A stretch of DNA of 30,332 bases from UBA2365 sp964594045 (GCA_964594045.1 CAZQKR010000047.1:1-30332), one strand, 5' to 3'; counted from the stretch's first letter, positions 8,529 through 16,969 are shown. Translations and numbers: made by a program. Notes: a model not told the origin generated them from the letters alone.

Positions 8529-9215
8529 TTATAACAACTTATTCTTTGCCTGGGTGATATTGGGCGATTTGATATAATTTGGAGAAAAATAGGCGATGTC
8601 TTCAAAAACTCTCCGCTCCCATTTCTCCATTGCAGGTTTTACCAAATGCCCGGCGCTGCAGACCAGTTCACTACGGTAAACTGCTTTGCCCATGTACAAA
8701 TCCATTGCTTTTTCTGACCCGCTGCCGCAGATCATCACTCTTGCCCCGGGGGATAAAAAAGGATCGAACAAAGCTTCATCCAGGATCACGGCTTCATTAT
8801 GTACCAAAATATTGAAGGCTGAATCATACAGACTCAGATACACCTCCATCCGCCTGGCATCGATCATCGGACAGTAAAAATCAAATCCTGGATTTTCACG
8901 GGCAATAGCCTCTGCCAAAGCATGCAATGTGTTGATCGCAATGAGCGGTTTGTCCAATCCAAAACAAAGCGCTTTGGCTGCTGACATACCTACCCTAAGC
9001 GAAGTATATGATCCCGGACCTTCACTTAAGGACACCGCATCCAATTGCTCCAGACGTACACCTGCCTGCTTCACCACTTCATCGATCATCAGGGAGATCA
9101 CGCGGGTGTGATCGCGGATTTCACCGGTTTCCCTGATCGCGATCAACTCCGGTCCATCGCTCAGTCCAACCGAACAGATATCCGTGGCGGTTTCCAGATG
9201 TAAGATCAGTGCCAT
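8529..9215 (-). CDS. tsaB: tRNA threonylcarbamoyladenosine biosynthesis protein TsaB
   Basis: TsaB partners TsaD and TsaE to make t6A at position 37 of ANN-decoding tRNAs in the cytoplasm. The 228 residues have the ASKHA-type N-terminal half of the family: LHLETATDICSVGL at the start, then SLSEGPGSYTSLRVGMSAAKAL (residues about 62-83, quoted only in part by family pattern GPGSYTGLRVG) and PLIAINTLHALA. The usual G in GSYTG is S here. Length is normal. The start lies 5 bases after the stop of the S41 peptidase gene, so the two are co-transcribed. Confidence 0.92.
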   Translation of the reverse strand: MALILHLETATDICSVGLSDGPELIAIRETGEIRDHTRVISLMIDEVVKQAGVRLEQLDAVSLSEGPGSYTSLRVGMSAAKALCFGLDKPLIAINTLHALAEAIARENPGFDFYCPMIDARRMEVYLSLYDSAFNILVHNEAVILDEALFDPFLSPGARVMICGSGSEKAMDLYMGKAVYRSELVCSAGHLVKPAMEKWERRVFEDIAYFSPNYIKSPNITQAKNKLL

Positions 9216-9220
9216 ACTAC

Positions 9221-10864
9221 TTATATATGCAGTATTTTTTTATATTCTGTTTCATTACGCAGTATTTCAATCGCTTTCTCCAGCTCGGGATCGTTGCGTA
9301 AACCATGCTGTATCTTACCCTTTCTGAAATGATACCTGGAAATGATCTCCTTCTCTATCTCAAATATGATCTCCTTCCTGTACTTTTCAAACAGTTTCCG
9401 GACATCTGTTGTCAGCTTACCCTGAAGATCAGCAAGGTTCACCTGTTTCAGATCGTCATCATCACTTTCCTCAAGCGACTTTTTCAACTGTTCAAACCTG
9501 CGCTCTGCATCATGCTTGTATTTTAGATCCAACCCGTTGTAAAACCGGATAAAATCAGCGTATTCCGTAAATCTGAACTCATCCGTACCTTTTATACTGT
9601 CATGGGTCCTGTAATACTCATTGACATACTTGAAGACCACATGCTGATTCAACAAATGCCTTATAAAATCAGGCCGGGCCACAGGCGTCACGACCACATC
9701 CGGTATCACACCTCCGCCACCGGAAACCGTCCGCCCCTTCCTGGTATAATAGGTCTTCCTGTCCTTTTCTGGGATATCCACAGGCTCACCGTTCTCATAC
9801 TTCACACTCTGAATGGATCTGCCGCTCGGAATATAATATTTTGAAATCGTCAGCTTGATCCTGGAATTGTACCCAACATCAACGGTATTCTGTACCGATC
9901 CCTTTCCATAGGATTTTTGCCCGACCAGAACACCTCTGTCCAGATCCTGAACTGATCCCGCAACGATCTCGGATGCCGAAGCGGACCTGCCATCGATCAA
10001 AACCACCAGCCTGGTCGTGGTATCAACAGGCGCCACATTGGTTTTGTATACCATGTCCCTCTCGGCAACTTTTCCCCTGGTGGATACAATTTCCAATCCA
10101 TTGTCCACAAATACATTGCAGACTGCGATCGCTTCACGCAATAATCCGCCACCGTTGCCCCTGAGATCCAGGACAACGCCATTCAGTTCATGTCCGTTTT
10201 TCAACTGATTCAATGCTTTTTTGACATTGTCCCCGGCATTGTCGGAAAAGGTGGATAAATGTATATAGGCAATATCATCCCCTATAAGTTGCTGATGCGG
10301 CACGTTTGGAACCGTGATCTCTTTTCTCAGAATACTCAATTTCAATGGCTTGGCCTCCCCTGCCCTGTTGATCGTCAATTCAATGGAGGTTCCGGGAGCT
10401 CCCCGTAAAAATTCCGTGATCTCGTCCGATTTCTTGTCTTTGGTACTCTGTCCGTTCACCTCGATGACTTCGTCCCCCAGCAACAATCCTGCTTCTAAAG
10501 CCGGACTGCCTTCATATAATTCGTAGACTACCAAACCACCATCCATTTCCCTGATCGAAGCACCGATTCCGGAATATTTCCCTTCAGTTGAGATCCTGAA
10601 ACTCTCCACCCTGGCTTCAGAAATGTAGTTGGTAAAAGGATCCAGGGATGCCAGCATTGCATCTATTCCTGTTTTCATCAAAATGGCCGGATCGATCTCT
10701 TCAACATAGTTTTTGTTGAGTTCCTTAAAAATATTGGTAAAGATCTCCAGATTTTTGGCGATCTCGTACAATTTGTCCCTGTTGATCGTGATCGCCTGAA
10801 TGCTGAATAGACCAAAGATCACAACGAAAACCAACCAGTACTTCCTGCTTTTAAAAAACTTCAT
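9221..10864 (-). CDS. S41 C-terminal processing peptidase (CtpA-like)
   Basis: This is a membrane-anchored periplasmic serine protease of the CtpA/Tsp family. Starting at the ATG at 10864 (MKFFKSRKYW) gives 547 residues with one N-terminal transmembrane anchor (LVFVVIFGLFSIQAI). A longer frame begins at 10954 but its extra 30 residues spoil the signal anchor. A PDZ domain lies at about 95-180 (GLVVYELYEGSPALEAGLL, GDEVIEVNG). The protease domain follows: VVLDLRGNGGG, then SASASEIVAG with the catalytic Ser296 and GQKSYGKGSVQ with Lys321, spaced 25 residues apart as in E. coli Tsp. A C-terminal helical tail of about 150 residues is rich in charge. It is the first gene of an operon with tsaB. 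Confidence 0.92.
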   Translation of the reverse strand: MKFFKSRKYWLVFVVIFGLFSIQAITINRDKLYEIAKNLEIFTNIFKELNKNYVEEIDPAILMKTGIDAMLASLDPFTNYISEARVESFRISTEGKYSGIGASIREMDGGLVVYELYEGSPALEAGLLLGDEVIEVNGQSTKDKKSDEITEFLRGAPGTSIELTINRAGEAKPLKLSILRKEITVPNVPHQQLIGDDIAYIHLSTFSDNAGDNVKKALNQLKNGHELNGVVLDLRGNGGGLLREAIAVCNVFVDNGLEIVSTRGKVAERDMVYKTNVAPVDTTTRLVVLIDGRSASASEIVAGSVQDLDRGVLVGQKSYGKGSVQNTVDVGYNSRIKLTISKYYIPSGRSIQSVKYENGEPVDIPEKDRKTYYTRKGRTVSGGGGVIPDVVVTPVARPDFIRHLLNQHVVFKYVNEYYRTHDSIKGTDEFRFTEYADFIRFYNGLDLKYKHDAERRFEQLKKSLEESDDDDLKQVNLADLQGKLTTDVRKLFEKYRKEIIFEIEKEIISRYHFRKGKIQHGLRNDPELEKAIEILRNETEYKKILHI

Positions 10865-10990
10865 CTCAATGCTGTTTAATGTGCAAAAAATCAGAGCAGA
10901 TACTTTTTTGGAGAAAGATCCGGATATATTTTCCCCGAATTGATTAAAAACCATTCCAAAAATGCATCAGCCTTTGAATGAAATAAAACG

Positions 10991-11022
10991 CAAAAATGAC
11001 TTAACTTGTTTTATTAGGCAAA
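10991..11022 (-). promoter_or_regulatory. Candidate promoter of the S41 peptidase-tsaB operon
   Basis: Minus-strand TTTG (11022-11019), 20 bases, CATTTTTG (10998-10991), one mismatch from TAnnTTTG. It lies about 125 bases upstream of the chosen ATG and only about 35 upstream of the alternative start at 10954, so a longer leader is implied. Confidence 0.4.
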
Positions 11023-11146
11023 TCTAATCAGTTTAATTTCCCGAATTACCTGCCTACGGCTGAATAAAGCACCTGTTATGTATAATTCCCGGGTAAAAAC
11101 CATTTTTCAAACTTGTGTATGCGCTTATTAATATGCCAATCGCCCT

Positions 11147-11174
11147 TTCAGGGAACTAAAATTGCTTACTTTTG
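11147..11174 (+). promoter_or_regulatory. nadA promoter
   Basis: TACTTTTG at 11167-11174 matches TAnnTTTG exactly and sits 24 bases before the nadA ATG. The upstream box near 11147 (CTTTC) is weak. Confidence 0.5.
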
Positions 11175-11198
11175 GTTTAAAATTCAAAATTTGACAAA

Positions 11199-12203
11199 AT
11201 GGACAGACTGGAAAGTGCAAAAACTGATCTCCATAAATATGGCTTTCTGAATATTCCGGCAGACCCTTCCCTGAATTTATTGGAAGAGATCAAAAAACTC
11301 AAAAAGGAGAAAAACGCTGTTTTGCTGGCACATTATTACCAGGTGCCTGCCATCCAGGATCTGGCAGATTTCGTGGGCGACAGTCTTGCATTGGCACAAC
11401 AGGCGGAAAAAACCGATGCGGATATGATCGTTTTTGCGGGAGTGCATTTCATGGCCGAAACTGCCAAGATGCTCAATCCGGCCAAAAAAGTCCTTTTGCC
11501 TGACCTCCATGCCGGTTGCTCATTGGCCGAATCCGCACCTTCACATCTTTTCCGGGATTTTAAAGCAAGGTATCCGGATCATTTGGTTGTCAGTTATGTC
11601 AACAGTTCTGCCGATCTCAAAACCATGACCGATATTTGCTGTACCTCCACCAATGCCGTGGAGATCATCAACAGCATACCCAAAGACAAGGGCATTATTT
11701 TTGCCCCTGACAGAAACCTGGGTGCCTATCTGCAAAAAGTGACCGGAAGGGAAATGGTGCTTTGGCACGGAGTGTGCCAGGTACATGAGATGTTTTCCTG
11801 GGAAAAGATCACAACGGTCTTAGGCGAACATCCGGGTGCAGAATTTATCGCACATCCTGAATGCCAGCCACATATCCTTGAAATCGCTGACTATGTCGGT
11901 TCAACCAGCGGTTTGCTCAAATATGTGAAAAAAAGTCCTGCTACTACATTTGTCATCGCCACGGAACCCGGTATTTTGTACCAGATGCAAAAGGCCGCTC
12001 CGGAAAAAACCCTGATACCGGCACCGGCCATGACCAATTGTGCTTGCAACGAATGTCCTTTCATGAAACTCAATACGGTTGAAAAACTGTACAATTGTAT
12101 GAAATATGAACTCCCTGAAGTGGTACTCGATGAACTAGTGATCACCGAAGGCCGCAAATGCATTGACAGAATGCTGGAGATCAGTGCACAGGCAGGGTTA
12201 TAG
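11199..12203 (+). CDS. nadA: Quinolinate synthase A
   Basis: NadA condenses iminoaspartate with dihydroxyacetone phosphate to quinolinate, the de novo route to NAD, in the cytoplasm using an oxygen-sensitive 4Fe-4S cluster. The 334 residues show the family signatures in order: LLAHYYQVP, VGDSLALAQQA, FAGVHFMAETAKML, the three cluster cysteines Cys107 (DLHAGCSLAES), Cys193 (HGVCQVHE) and Cys286 (CNECPFM), SYVNSSADLK, FAPDRNLG, HPEC, GSTSGLL and TEPGILYQM. Length is normal for the short bacterial class. nadB and nadC are not in the window, so the gene stands alone. Confidence 0.97.
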   Translation: MDRLESAKTDLHKYGFLNIPADPSLNLLEEIKKLKKEKNAVLLAHYYQVPAIQDLADFVGDSLALAQQAEKTDADMIVFAGVHFMAETAKMLNPAKKVLLPDLHAGCSLAESAPSHLFRDFKARYPDHLVVSYVNSSADLKTMTDICCTSTNAVEIINSIPKDKGIIFAPDRNLGAYLQKVTGREMVLWHGVCQVHEMFSWEKITTVLGEHPGAEFIAHPECQPHILEIADYVGSTSGLLKYVKKSPATTFVIATEPGILYQMQKAAPEKTLIPAPAMTNCACNECPFMKLNTVEKLYNCMKYELPEVVLDELVITEGRKCIDRMLEISAQAGL

Positions 12204-12650
12204 ATTGATGTCGGTAAAGGTAATCAAGTTTTAAATTCGAAGATTTGAAAATTCGAAAATTTTGCGCTGCTGGTGTTTTGACCAACAACATTTTTGATTC
12301 GAAATCAGGAAGATCACTATTACTTTGTTGGTGAAAACACCAACAAAGGCGGAAAGTGTTTTAAACTCATAGCATCATAGGGAACCAGACGTCACCGCAA
12401 ACCTTATTAACCTATGTGCCTATGTGGTGAAAAAAAGTTTCAACACATAGATACATAGGAACATAGGCTTCACATAGCTTTTTTTTTAAGAGTATGGTTG
12501 TGAACTTCTTGAGTGTAGTGGAATAAAAAGAATTTCAGTTTTCATCCGAAATAACCATCTCACTTCAGGACACTTTAAACAAAATCACGGATAATTGCAT
12601 TTAATACGCGGACAGTTGAATTGTAGTTTGCGAGTAAAAAATATCCCATC
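12204..12650. other. Repeat-bearing intergenic region between nadA and photolyase
   Basis: No gene is seen. It holds GAAGATTTGAAAATTCG octamer motifs (12238-12260), a CACCAACA hairpin (12323-12348), and near 12411-12478 copies of CCTATGTGCCTATGTGGT and ACATAGG that also occur at 26440-26474 and 26666-26700. The last 80 bases before the photolyase ATG contain TAGTTTG (12630s) as a weak promoter candidate. Confidence 0.6.
12323..12348. repeat. CACCAACA hairpin, copy 4
   Basis: CTTTGTTGGTG-AAAA-CACCAACAAAG is a perfect 11-bp stem with a 4-base loop, 120 bases downstream of nadA. A degenerate relative (GCTGGTGTTTTGACCAACA) precedes it near 12268-12286. Confidence 0.7.
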
Positions 12651-13955
12651 ATGCAAAAAGTGAGCATTTTCTGGTTCAGACGCGATCTTCGCCTTCAGGA
12701 CAACAAAGGCCTGTTCCACGCGCTGAAAAGCCCATGGCCTGCTGTTCCGCTGTTCATTTTTGACCCGGACATCCTGAAAAAATTGTCCGATCCGGCCGAC
12801 AAACGCGTCAGCATCATCTATCACCTGCTCGAAGACCTCAACCGGTCTCTGAATGAAAAAAAAAGCTCATTGCTGGTGATGTACGGCAAACCGGAAGAAG
12901 TTTTCAGTCAACTGACCACGCGCTTTCAGATCATGGAGGTGCACACCAATCGCGATTATGAACCCTATGCCATTGCACGGGATAAACAGATCGCCGCATC
13001 TTTACAAAAGCAGGAAATCCCGTTTTTCACTTACAAGGACCAGGTCATTTTTGAAAAAAACGACATCGTCAAAAAGGATGGAAAACCCTATACCGTGTTT
13101 ACCCCTTTTTCAAGGGCATGGAAAGCAGGGCTGAAGCCGGATGATCTTCAGAATTGGCCTTCAGAAAACCTGGACAATTTTTACCGTCAGGAAATTTTTG
13201 ATTTTCCGCCCCTTTCCATCACTGGTTTCAAGGATTCAGGTATGCGCCTGCATAAACCTGAACCGGATCAGCAAATCCTCCGTACCTACGATCAAACCCG
13301 AAATTTTCCCGCATTGGAACAAGGCACATCCCGGATGAGCGTTCACCTGCGTTTCGGGACCATCAGCATCCGCAGTTTGGTCCGGCAGGCACTGGAACTC
13401 AATGAAACCTGGCTCGGCGAACTCATCTGGCGCGAGTTTTTCATGATGATCCTATATTTTTTCCCTGAAGTAGTGACCCAAAGCTTCAAACCTAAATACG
13501 ACCGCATCGCCTGGCGCAATGATGAAAAAGAATTTGACCTTTGGTGTCGCGGAGAGACCGGTTATCCCATGGTGGACGCAGGCATGAAGGAACTGAATGC
13601 CACCGGTCTGATGCATAACCGCGTCCGTATGGTCACTGCCAGTTTTCTCACCAAACACCTGTTGATCGACTGGCGTTGGGGAGAAGCTTATTTTGCCGGG
13701 AAACTGCTGGACTATGAATTGTCTTCCAACAACGGCAACTGGCAATGGGCGGCTGGCAGCGGTTGTGATGCAGCGCCTTATTTCCGCATTTTCAACCCCG
13801 AAGAGCAACAAAAACGCTTTGATCCCGACGGACTTTACCTTCGAAAATGGCTTGGCCCCAACTGGCAGCAAACAATTCCTCCACCCATTGTGGATCATCG
13901 TATGGCGAGGGAACGCGCGCTGAAGGTGTATGGAGAAGCGCTGCGGGAAGGGTAG
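12651..13955 (+). CDS. phr: Deoxyribodipyrimidine photolyase, class I CPD type
   Basis: The enzyme uses FADH- and light to split cyclobutane pyrimidine dimers in DNA. Of 434 residues, 1-130 form the alpha/beta antenna domain (SIFWFRRDLRLQDN, PLFIFDPDIL). The FAD and DNA-binding helical domain covers about 200-430: GTSRMSVHLRFGTIS, GELIWREFF, GETGYPMVDAGMKEL, GLMHNRVRMVTASFL, DWRWGE and the strongly conserved SSNNGNWQWAAGSGCDA with PYFRIFNP. The tryptophans of the electron-transfer chain are present in these motifs. Length is slightly short of E. coli PhrB (472) but complete. Its last 72 bases are duplicated at 15257-15328, on the far side of a toxin-antitoxin pair. Confidence 0.93.
   Translation: MQKVSIFWFRRDLRLQDNKGLFHALKSPWPAVPLFIFDPDILKKLSDPADKRVSIIYHLLEDLNRSLNEKKSSLLVMYGKPEEVFSQLTTRFQIMEVHTNRDYEPYAIARDKQIAASLQKQEIPFFTYKDQVIFEKNDIVKKDGKPYTVFTPFSRAWKAGLKPDDLQNWPSENLDNFYRQEIFDFPPLSITGFKDSGMRLHKPEPDQQILRTYDQTRNFPALEQGTSRMSVHLRFGTISIRSLVRQALELNETWLGELIWREFFMMILYFFPEVVTQSFKPKYDRIAWRNDEKEFDLWCRGETGYPMVDAGMKELNATGLMHNRVRMVTASFLTKHLLIDWRWGEAYFAGKLLDYELSSNNGNWQWAAGSGCDAAPYFRIFNPEEQQKRFDPDGLYLRKWLGPNWQQTIPPPIVDHRMARERALKVYGEALREG
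13884..13955 (+). repeat. Left copy of the photolyase-tail direct repeat
   Basis: These 72 bases encode the last 23 codons and stop of the intact photolyase. The same stretch recurs in direct orientation at 15257-15328 with eight differences in about 70 bases, six of them synonymous. The pair brackets the AbiEii-type toxin-antitoxin genes. Confidence 0.85.
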
Positions 13956-13986
13956 ATCTTTTAAATATTTCGGAGGCGCGAGTTAA

Positions 13987-14646
13987 TTACCTTAGAAAAT
14001 TGGACTCTTGTTTAACAGTTTCTTCAATATCAAGTTTTATCAGTTCCCAATATTTACTTTTAAGGCATATGGGCTCAAAATCATCATCTGCTTCTTTAAA
14101 ATCAATCATCTTATTTAGTATTACCTCTCTTGGATAGTTGTATGGATATCTCCTTTCATAGAAATCCAGCATTTGCTGGAGGGAAAAGTATTCCAATAAT
14201 TCATGCAAATCCCAAAAATCTTTCTTTCTGCCGTTACGCCCGATTACATCCAGTTTCATGGCAGTAATTTCTTCCAATTGCGCCAGCCTTATTCCTTCAA
14301 ATTCCATAAATGGAAAGATGAACGGATCCGTGTAGTACAGATCTACCTTTACCACTTCATCCTGACTTTTACCAATCAAATAGGATTCACCCAAACTATG
14401 GTTTCTACCAAATCCCAATTCAACATGATCAAAAGTCTTCAAAAATAATTGATCAATTTTTTCAAAATCAATTGAACCATATGCTGCATCTGTAAATAAA
14501 TCAATGTCAACCGACATTCTATGACCCATCAACAAACTTAAACATGTTCCTCCAACCAAACGAAAGGAGCTTAATTCATCGAAAGCCATCAAGGACCTGA
14601 GCACATCCATTAATGCCGGAGAAACCGTGTTTTTTTGTATTTTCAT
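13987..14646 (-). CDS. AbiEii/AbiGii-type nucleotidyltransferase toxin
   Basis: This 219-residue protein belongs to the nucleotidyltransferase toxins of AbiE/MenTA-type systems, which block growth by adding nucleotides to tRNA or related targets, often to abort phage infection. The fold is recognisable from LVGGTCLSLLMGHRMSVDID (GG32-33T34, Asp47 and Asp49 as metal ligands), VVKVDLYY (Asp102 as third carboxylate) and AMKLDVIGRNGRKKDFWDL (Lys131, Asp143, Asp146). All key residues are intact. It starts 5 bases downstream of the antitoxin stop, so the two form an operon. The pair sits between two copies of the photolyase 3' end and runs opposite to that gene. Confidence 0.88.
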   Translation of the reverse strand: MKIQKNTVSPALMDVLRSLMAFDELSSFRLVGGTCLSLLMGHRMSVDIDLFTDAAYGSIDFEKIDQLFLKTFDHVELGFGRNHSLGESYLIGKSQDEVVKVDLYYTDPFIFPFMEFEGIRLAQLEEITAMKLDVIGRNGRKKDFWDLHELLEYFSLQQMLDFYERRYPYNYPREVILNKMIDFKEADDDFEPICLKSKYWELIKLDIEETVKQESNFLR

Positions 14647-14651
14647 TCAGA

Positions 14652-15146
14652 TCAATGATTTAATTCAATTAAAGCCTTTTTTGCGCTTCCTTCAAGTTTC
14701 ATTAATTCAATTCTTATAGTTTCTTCTCCATAGAACGAAATGATCTCCTTTAACTCAATTTCATTTCCTCTTTCTAAAATTCTTTTGATGATGGCGCTCC
14801 GATTGCGGACCCAGTCGATTTTATTAAAATCAGTGTCCCAAAATAGAATCTTCCTTATTTTACTTAAATCTGGTGTTACATTTTTATGTTGTTTTACCTG
14901 GCTTTTAACCTCATAGCATGCCTGCAAAATCATAAAATAATCTTTATCAATACCCATAATTTGGCCCAAACGGATGGAGAGTTTAGGGTTCATTCCTCTT
15001 TTTTCGTTTAAAATAGAACTGATCGTCTGAGGATGCTCTCCAACAGCCTTGGCCAATTCATATTTTTTTAATCCCCGTACCTTGATCTCTCTTCTCAGGA
15101 TCGCTCCGGGGTGAATTCCTTTTATTTTAGATAATTCAGGAAGCAT
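14652..15146 (-). CDS. HTH antitoxin of the AbiEii-type toxin
   Basis: Residues about 12-80 form an XRE/HigA-like helix-turn-helix (ILRREIKVRGLKKYELAKAV, HPQTISSILNEKRGMN). Residues about 98-164 (ILFWDTDFNKIDWVRNRSAI, ILERGNEIELKEIISFYG) look like the small domain that commonly accompanies AbiEii toxins in Bacteroidota (DUF6922-like; family name from memory). The protein probably neutralises the toxin and represses its own operon. An excellent promoter lies directly upstream, with a leader of only a few bases. Confidence 0.82.
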   Translation of the reverse strand: MLPELSKIKGIHPGAILRREIKVRGLKKYELAKAVGEHPQTISSILNEKRGMNPKLSIRLGQIMGIDKDYFMILQACYEVKSQVKQHKNVTPDLSKIRKILFWDTDFNKIDWVRNRSAIIKRILERGNEIELKEIISFYGEETIRIELMKLEGSAKKALIELNH

Positions 15147-15157
15147 CTTTTTTTATT

Positions 15158-15187
15158 CAAAGTTATATAAAATTAATAACTAAACAA
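15158..15187 (-). promoter_or_regulatory. Promoter of the AbiE-like operon
   Basis: Minus-strand TTG (15187-15185), 19 bases and a perfect TAACTTTG (15165-15158), 11 bases before the antitoxin ATG. Transcription would begin almost at the start codon, giving a nearly leaderless message. Confidence 0.6.
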
Positions 15188-15256
15188 TTTTGTTTATTTT
15201 ATAATTCCCTTCTGATTTGATTCTTTATAATTTCGAACTGAAAAACACGTTCACTA

Positions 15257-15328
15257 CCCATCGTGGACCATCGTTTGGCCCGGGAACGCGCGCTGAAGGT
15301 GTATGGGGAAGCGGTGCGGGAAGGATAA
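15257..15328 (+). pseudogene. Orphan photolyase 3' end (right copy of direct repeat)
   Basis: Read in frame this fragment gives PIVDHRLARERALKVYGEAV then REG and TAA, the photolyase C-terminus with only Met-to-Leu and Leu-to-Val changes. Six of eight base changes relative to 13884-13955 are silent, so it diverged as part of a working gene before being cut off. There is no upstream remainder of that gene in the window. Confidence 0.85.
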
Positions 15329-15399
15329 AATTGATGTAGCGCATTTGATAATGGAGATCGGACTTTCTGATCAGAAGGATGATAAAAAATTAGTTCAAT

Positions 15400-15481
15400 A
15401 ATCACATTACACTGTGATTTTCCTCACTATTTACCTCAAAAAACCTGGAAAATCAGTTAAAATCACATTATAGTGTGATTT
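15400..15481. promoter_or_regulatory. Pair of AATCACA...TGTGATT palindromes
   Basis: AATCACATTACACTGTGATT (15400-15419) and a second palindrome with arms AAATCACA and TGTGATTT (15460-15481) share the same half-site and 6-base centre length, 60 bases apart. They look like operator sites for a dimeric regulator. No start codon of a recognisable gene lies next to them, so they may be left from a lost module. Confidence 0.45.
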
Positions 15482-15636
15482 CTATTGCCGGGCCTGGTGA
15501 AGTAGTCTTATTTTTTCCAAAGACTGATCATAAAGACTGAAGGATGTAGCTGGTCATAAGGATACGGATTTTACATTGATTCCCTATTCCGGGAATTTTT
15601 TTACTCAATATAGCTATCAAATCTCTCGCCTGAAGA

Positions 15637-15704
15637 GGTTCAGTTTGCTCCGGAATGGGTGGTTCAATTTACTCCGGAATGGGTGGTTCAATTTGCTCCG
15701 GAAT
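15637..15704. repeat. 24-bp motif in three tandem copies
   Basis: Units of GGTTCAATTTGCTCCGGAAT plus GGGT start at 15637, 15661 and 15685; the third ends with ACTC instead of GGGT. Repeated short motifs like this are typical of the ends of IS21-type elements, where they bind transposase, so this may be a solitary element end. No transposase gene is present. Confidence 0.5.
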
Positions 15705-15847
15705 ACTCACGCAAAGACGAGCCGGTTGAAAGTCGGGGAAATGTAATCCAAAATATGTAAAAAGGATACCTGTATTTTTCAAATCATCTCTTTGCCAACG
15801 CACTTTTACAAAGTCCTGTCATTCCTGACCTGACCCGGGATCTCCGT

Positions 15848-16639
15848 CTAAGGCCTTTTCCCGTTGATGGTGATGCTCTGGATGGGGCTTTGATGCATTT
15901 TGAATGCATTCAGTTCCTCTGAAGATATATATTTCAGCAGATGTTCATCGGGTACGTGGATCGCATGTTCCTTCATGATCTTCACATCCCGGAACCCGGC
16001 CTGTTCGATGATATCCATATTCACTTTTTTCTCCAAAGCACCTGCAACGCAACCCGCATACATTTCTGCCGCTTCCTTTAATCCTTTGGGCAGCTCCGCA
16101 TTGAGCACCACATCGGAAATACAGAAGTGGCCGCCCGGTTTGAGCACACGAAATACTTCCAGGTAAGCTTGTTCCTTATCTGGTACCAGGTTCATGACAC
16201 AGTTGCTGATCACCACATCCACCGAACCGGAGGCTATGGGCAGGTCCTCGATGTCCCCCAATATGAATTCCACGTTCTGAAAACCCAGTTTCGCTTTATT
16301 TTCATTGGCTTTTTCCAGCATCGCTTCCGTGAAGTCGACACCGATCACCTTCCCGGTTTCCCCAACCTGCCGGCGTGCGATAAAAACATCATTGCCTGCA
16401 CCGGAGCCCAGGTCCAGCACCGTATCGCCCTGCCTGATATCTGCCAGTTCCGTGGGCAAACCGCAACCCAAACCATAATCTGCGATCTCCTGGTAGCCTT
16501 CCAGTTTTTTGTAGTCATCATCCATGAAAATGACATTCAGGTCGGGCGTACAGCAATCCGGTGTACAGCCGCAACCGCTGCCTGTTTGAACGGCCTCGGT
16601 GTATTTTTTCTTGACAGTTTCCTTGATCAGTTCTAACAT
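15848..16639 (-). CDS. arsM: Arsenite S-adenosylmethionine methyltransferase
   Basis: ArsM methylates arsenite to mono-, di- and trimethylarsenicals using SAM, a detoxification route. Of 263 residues, 72-180 are the Rossmann SAM-binding core (VLDLGSGAGNDVFIA, VIGVDFTEAML, NVEFILGDIEDLP, RVLKPGGHFCISDVV). The three arsenite-binding cysteines are in place: Cys59 (GLGCGLPT), Cys147 (SNCVMNL) and Cys197 (AGCVAGAL), the last two 50 residues apart as in characterised ArsM. Further cysteines at 23, 25, 29 and 30 near the N terminus are usual for the family. It stands alone; no arsenic pump or arsenate reductase is nearby. Confidence 0.93.
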   Translation of the reverse strand: MLELIKETVKKKYTEAVQTGSGCGCTPDCCTPDLNVIFMDDDYKKLEGYQEIADYGLGCGLPTELADIRQGDTVLDLGSGAGNDVFIARRQVGETGKVIGVDFTEAMLEKANENKAKLGFQNVEFILGDIEDLPIASGSVDVVISNCVMNLVPDKEQAYLEVFRVLKPGGHFCISDVVLNAELPKGLKEAAEMYAGCVAGALEKKVNMDIIEQAGFRDVKIMKEHAIHVPDEHLLKYISSEELNAFKMHQSPIQSITINGKRP

Positions 16640-16670
16640 CGTATTTTATTTTGTTGATACACTATTGACG

Positions 16671-16699
16671 CAAAGTTGCGAAAAAAGACGCAAAATCAA
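16671..16699 (-). promoter_or_regulatory. Candidate arsM promoter
   Basis: Minus-strand TTG (16699-16697), 18 bases, CAACTTTG (16678-16671), one mismatch from TAnnTTTG, 32 bases upstream of the arsM ATG. Confidence 0.4.
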
Positions 16700-16969
16700 T
16701 CGCAACAAAAATGACAATTACTTTTTTGGTGATAGTCCACAATATTCCCGAATGCATGGTCCTGTCGAAATAGTAGTTAAACACGTCAACCCATTATATT
16801 ATAGGTATTCCAAGACTTTTCAAATAATTAAACGTTGGATCATAATACTCCTTTTTTCGAGTGTGATCTTCTTTGTCACCTTCTGGTAATAGTATGCCTC
16901 AAATTATTATTTAATTCTTTAATAATTATTTCACAAATTCATAGCTATATACAGAGCAATTAGGAATTT
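16700..16969. other. Boundary spacer between arsM and the defence island
   Basis: No gene recognised. Base composition turns AT-rich here. A small AT hairpin AATTATTA (16902-16909) with TAATAATT (16920-16927) lies about 45 bases beyond the stop of the endonuclease gene; without a clear T-run it is only a weak terminator candidate. Confidence 0.4.

Noticed and set aside
15330..15401. Short plus-strand frame ending MEIGLSDQKDDKKLVQ
   Set aside because: It looks like the tail of a lost gene, but has no upstream remainder and is too short to call.
7540..16639. ArsR genes and arsM as one arsenic operon
   Set aside because: They lie 7 kb apart, are separated by core genes, and the regulators lack cysteines.
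16599..16889. 96-codon plus-strand open frame
   Set aside because: Overlaps the arsM start and promoter, hydrophobic composition from AT-rich spacer, no supporting start.
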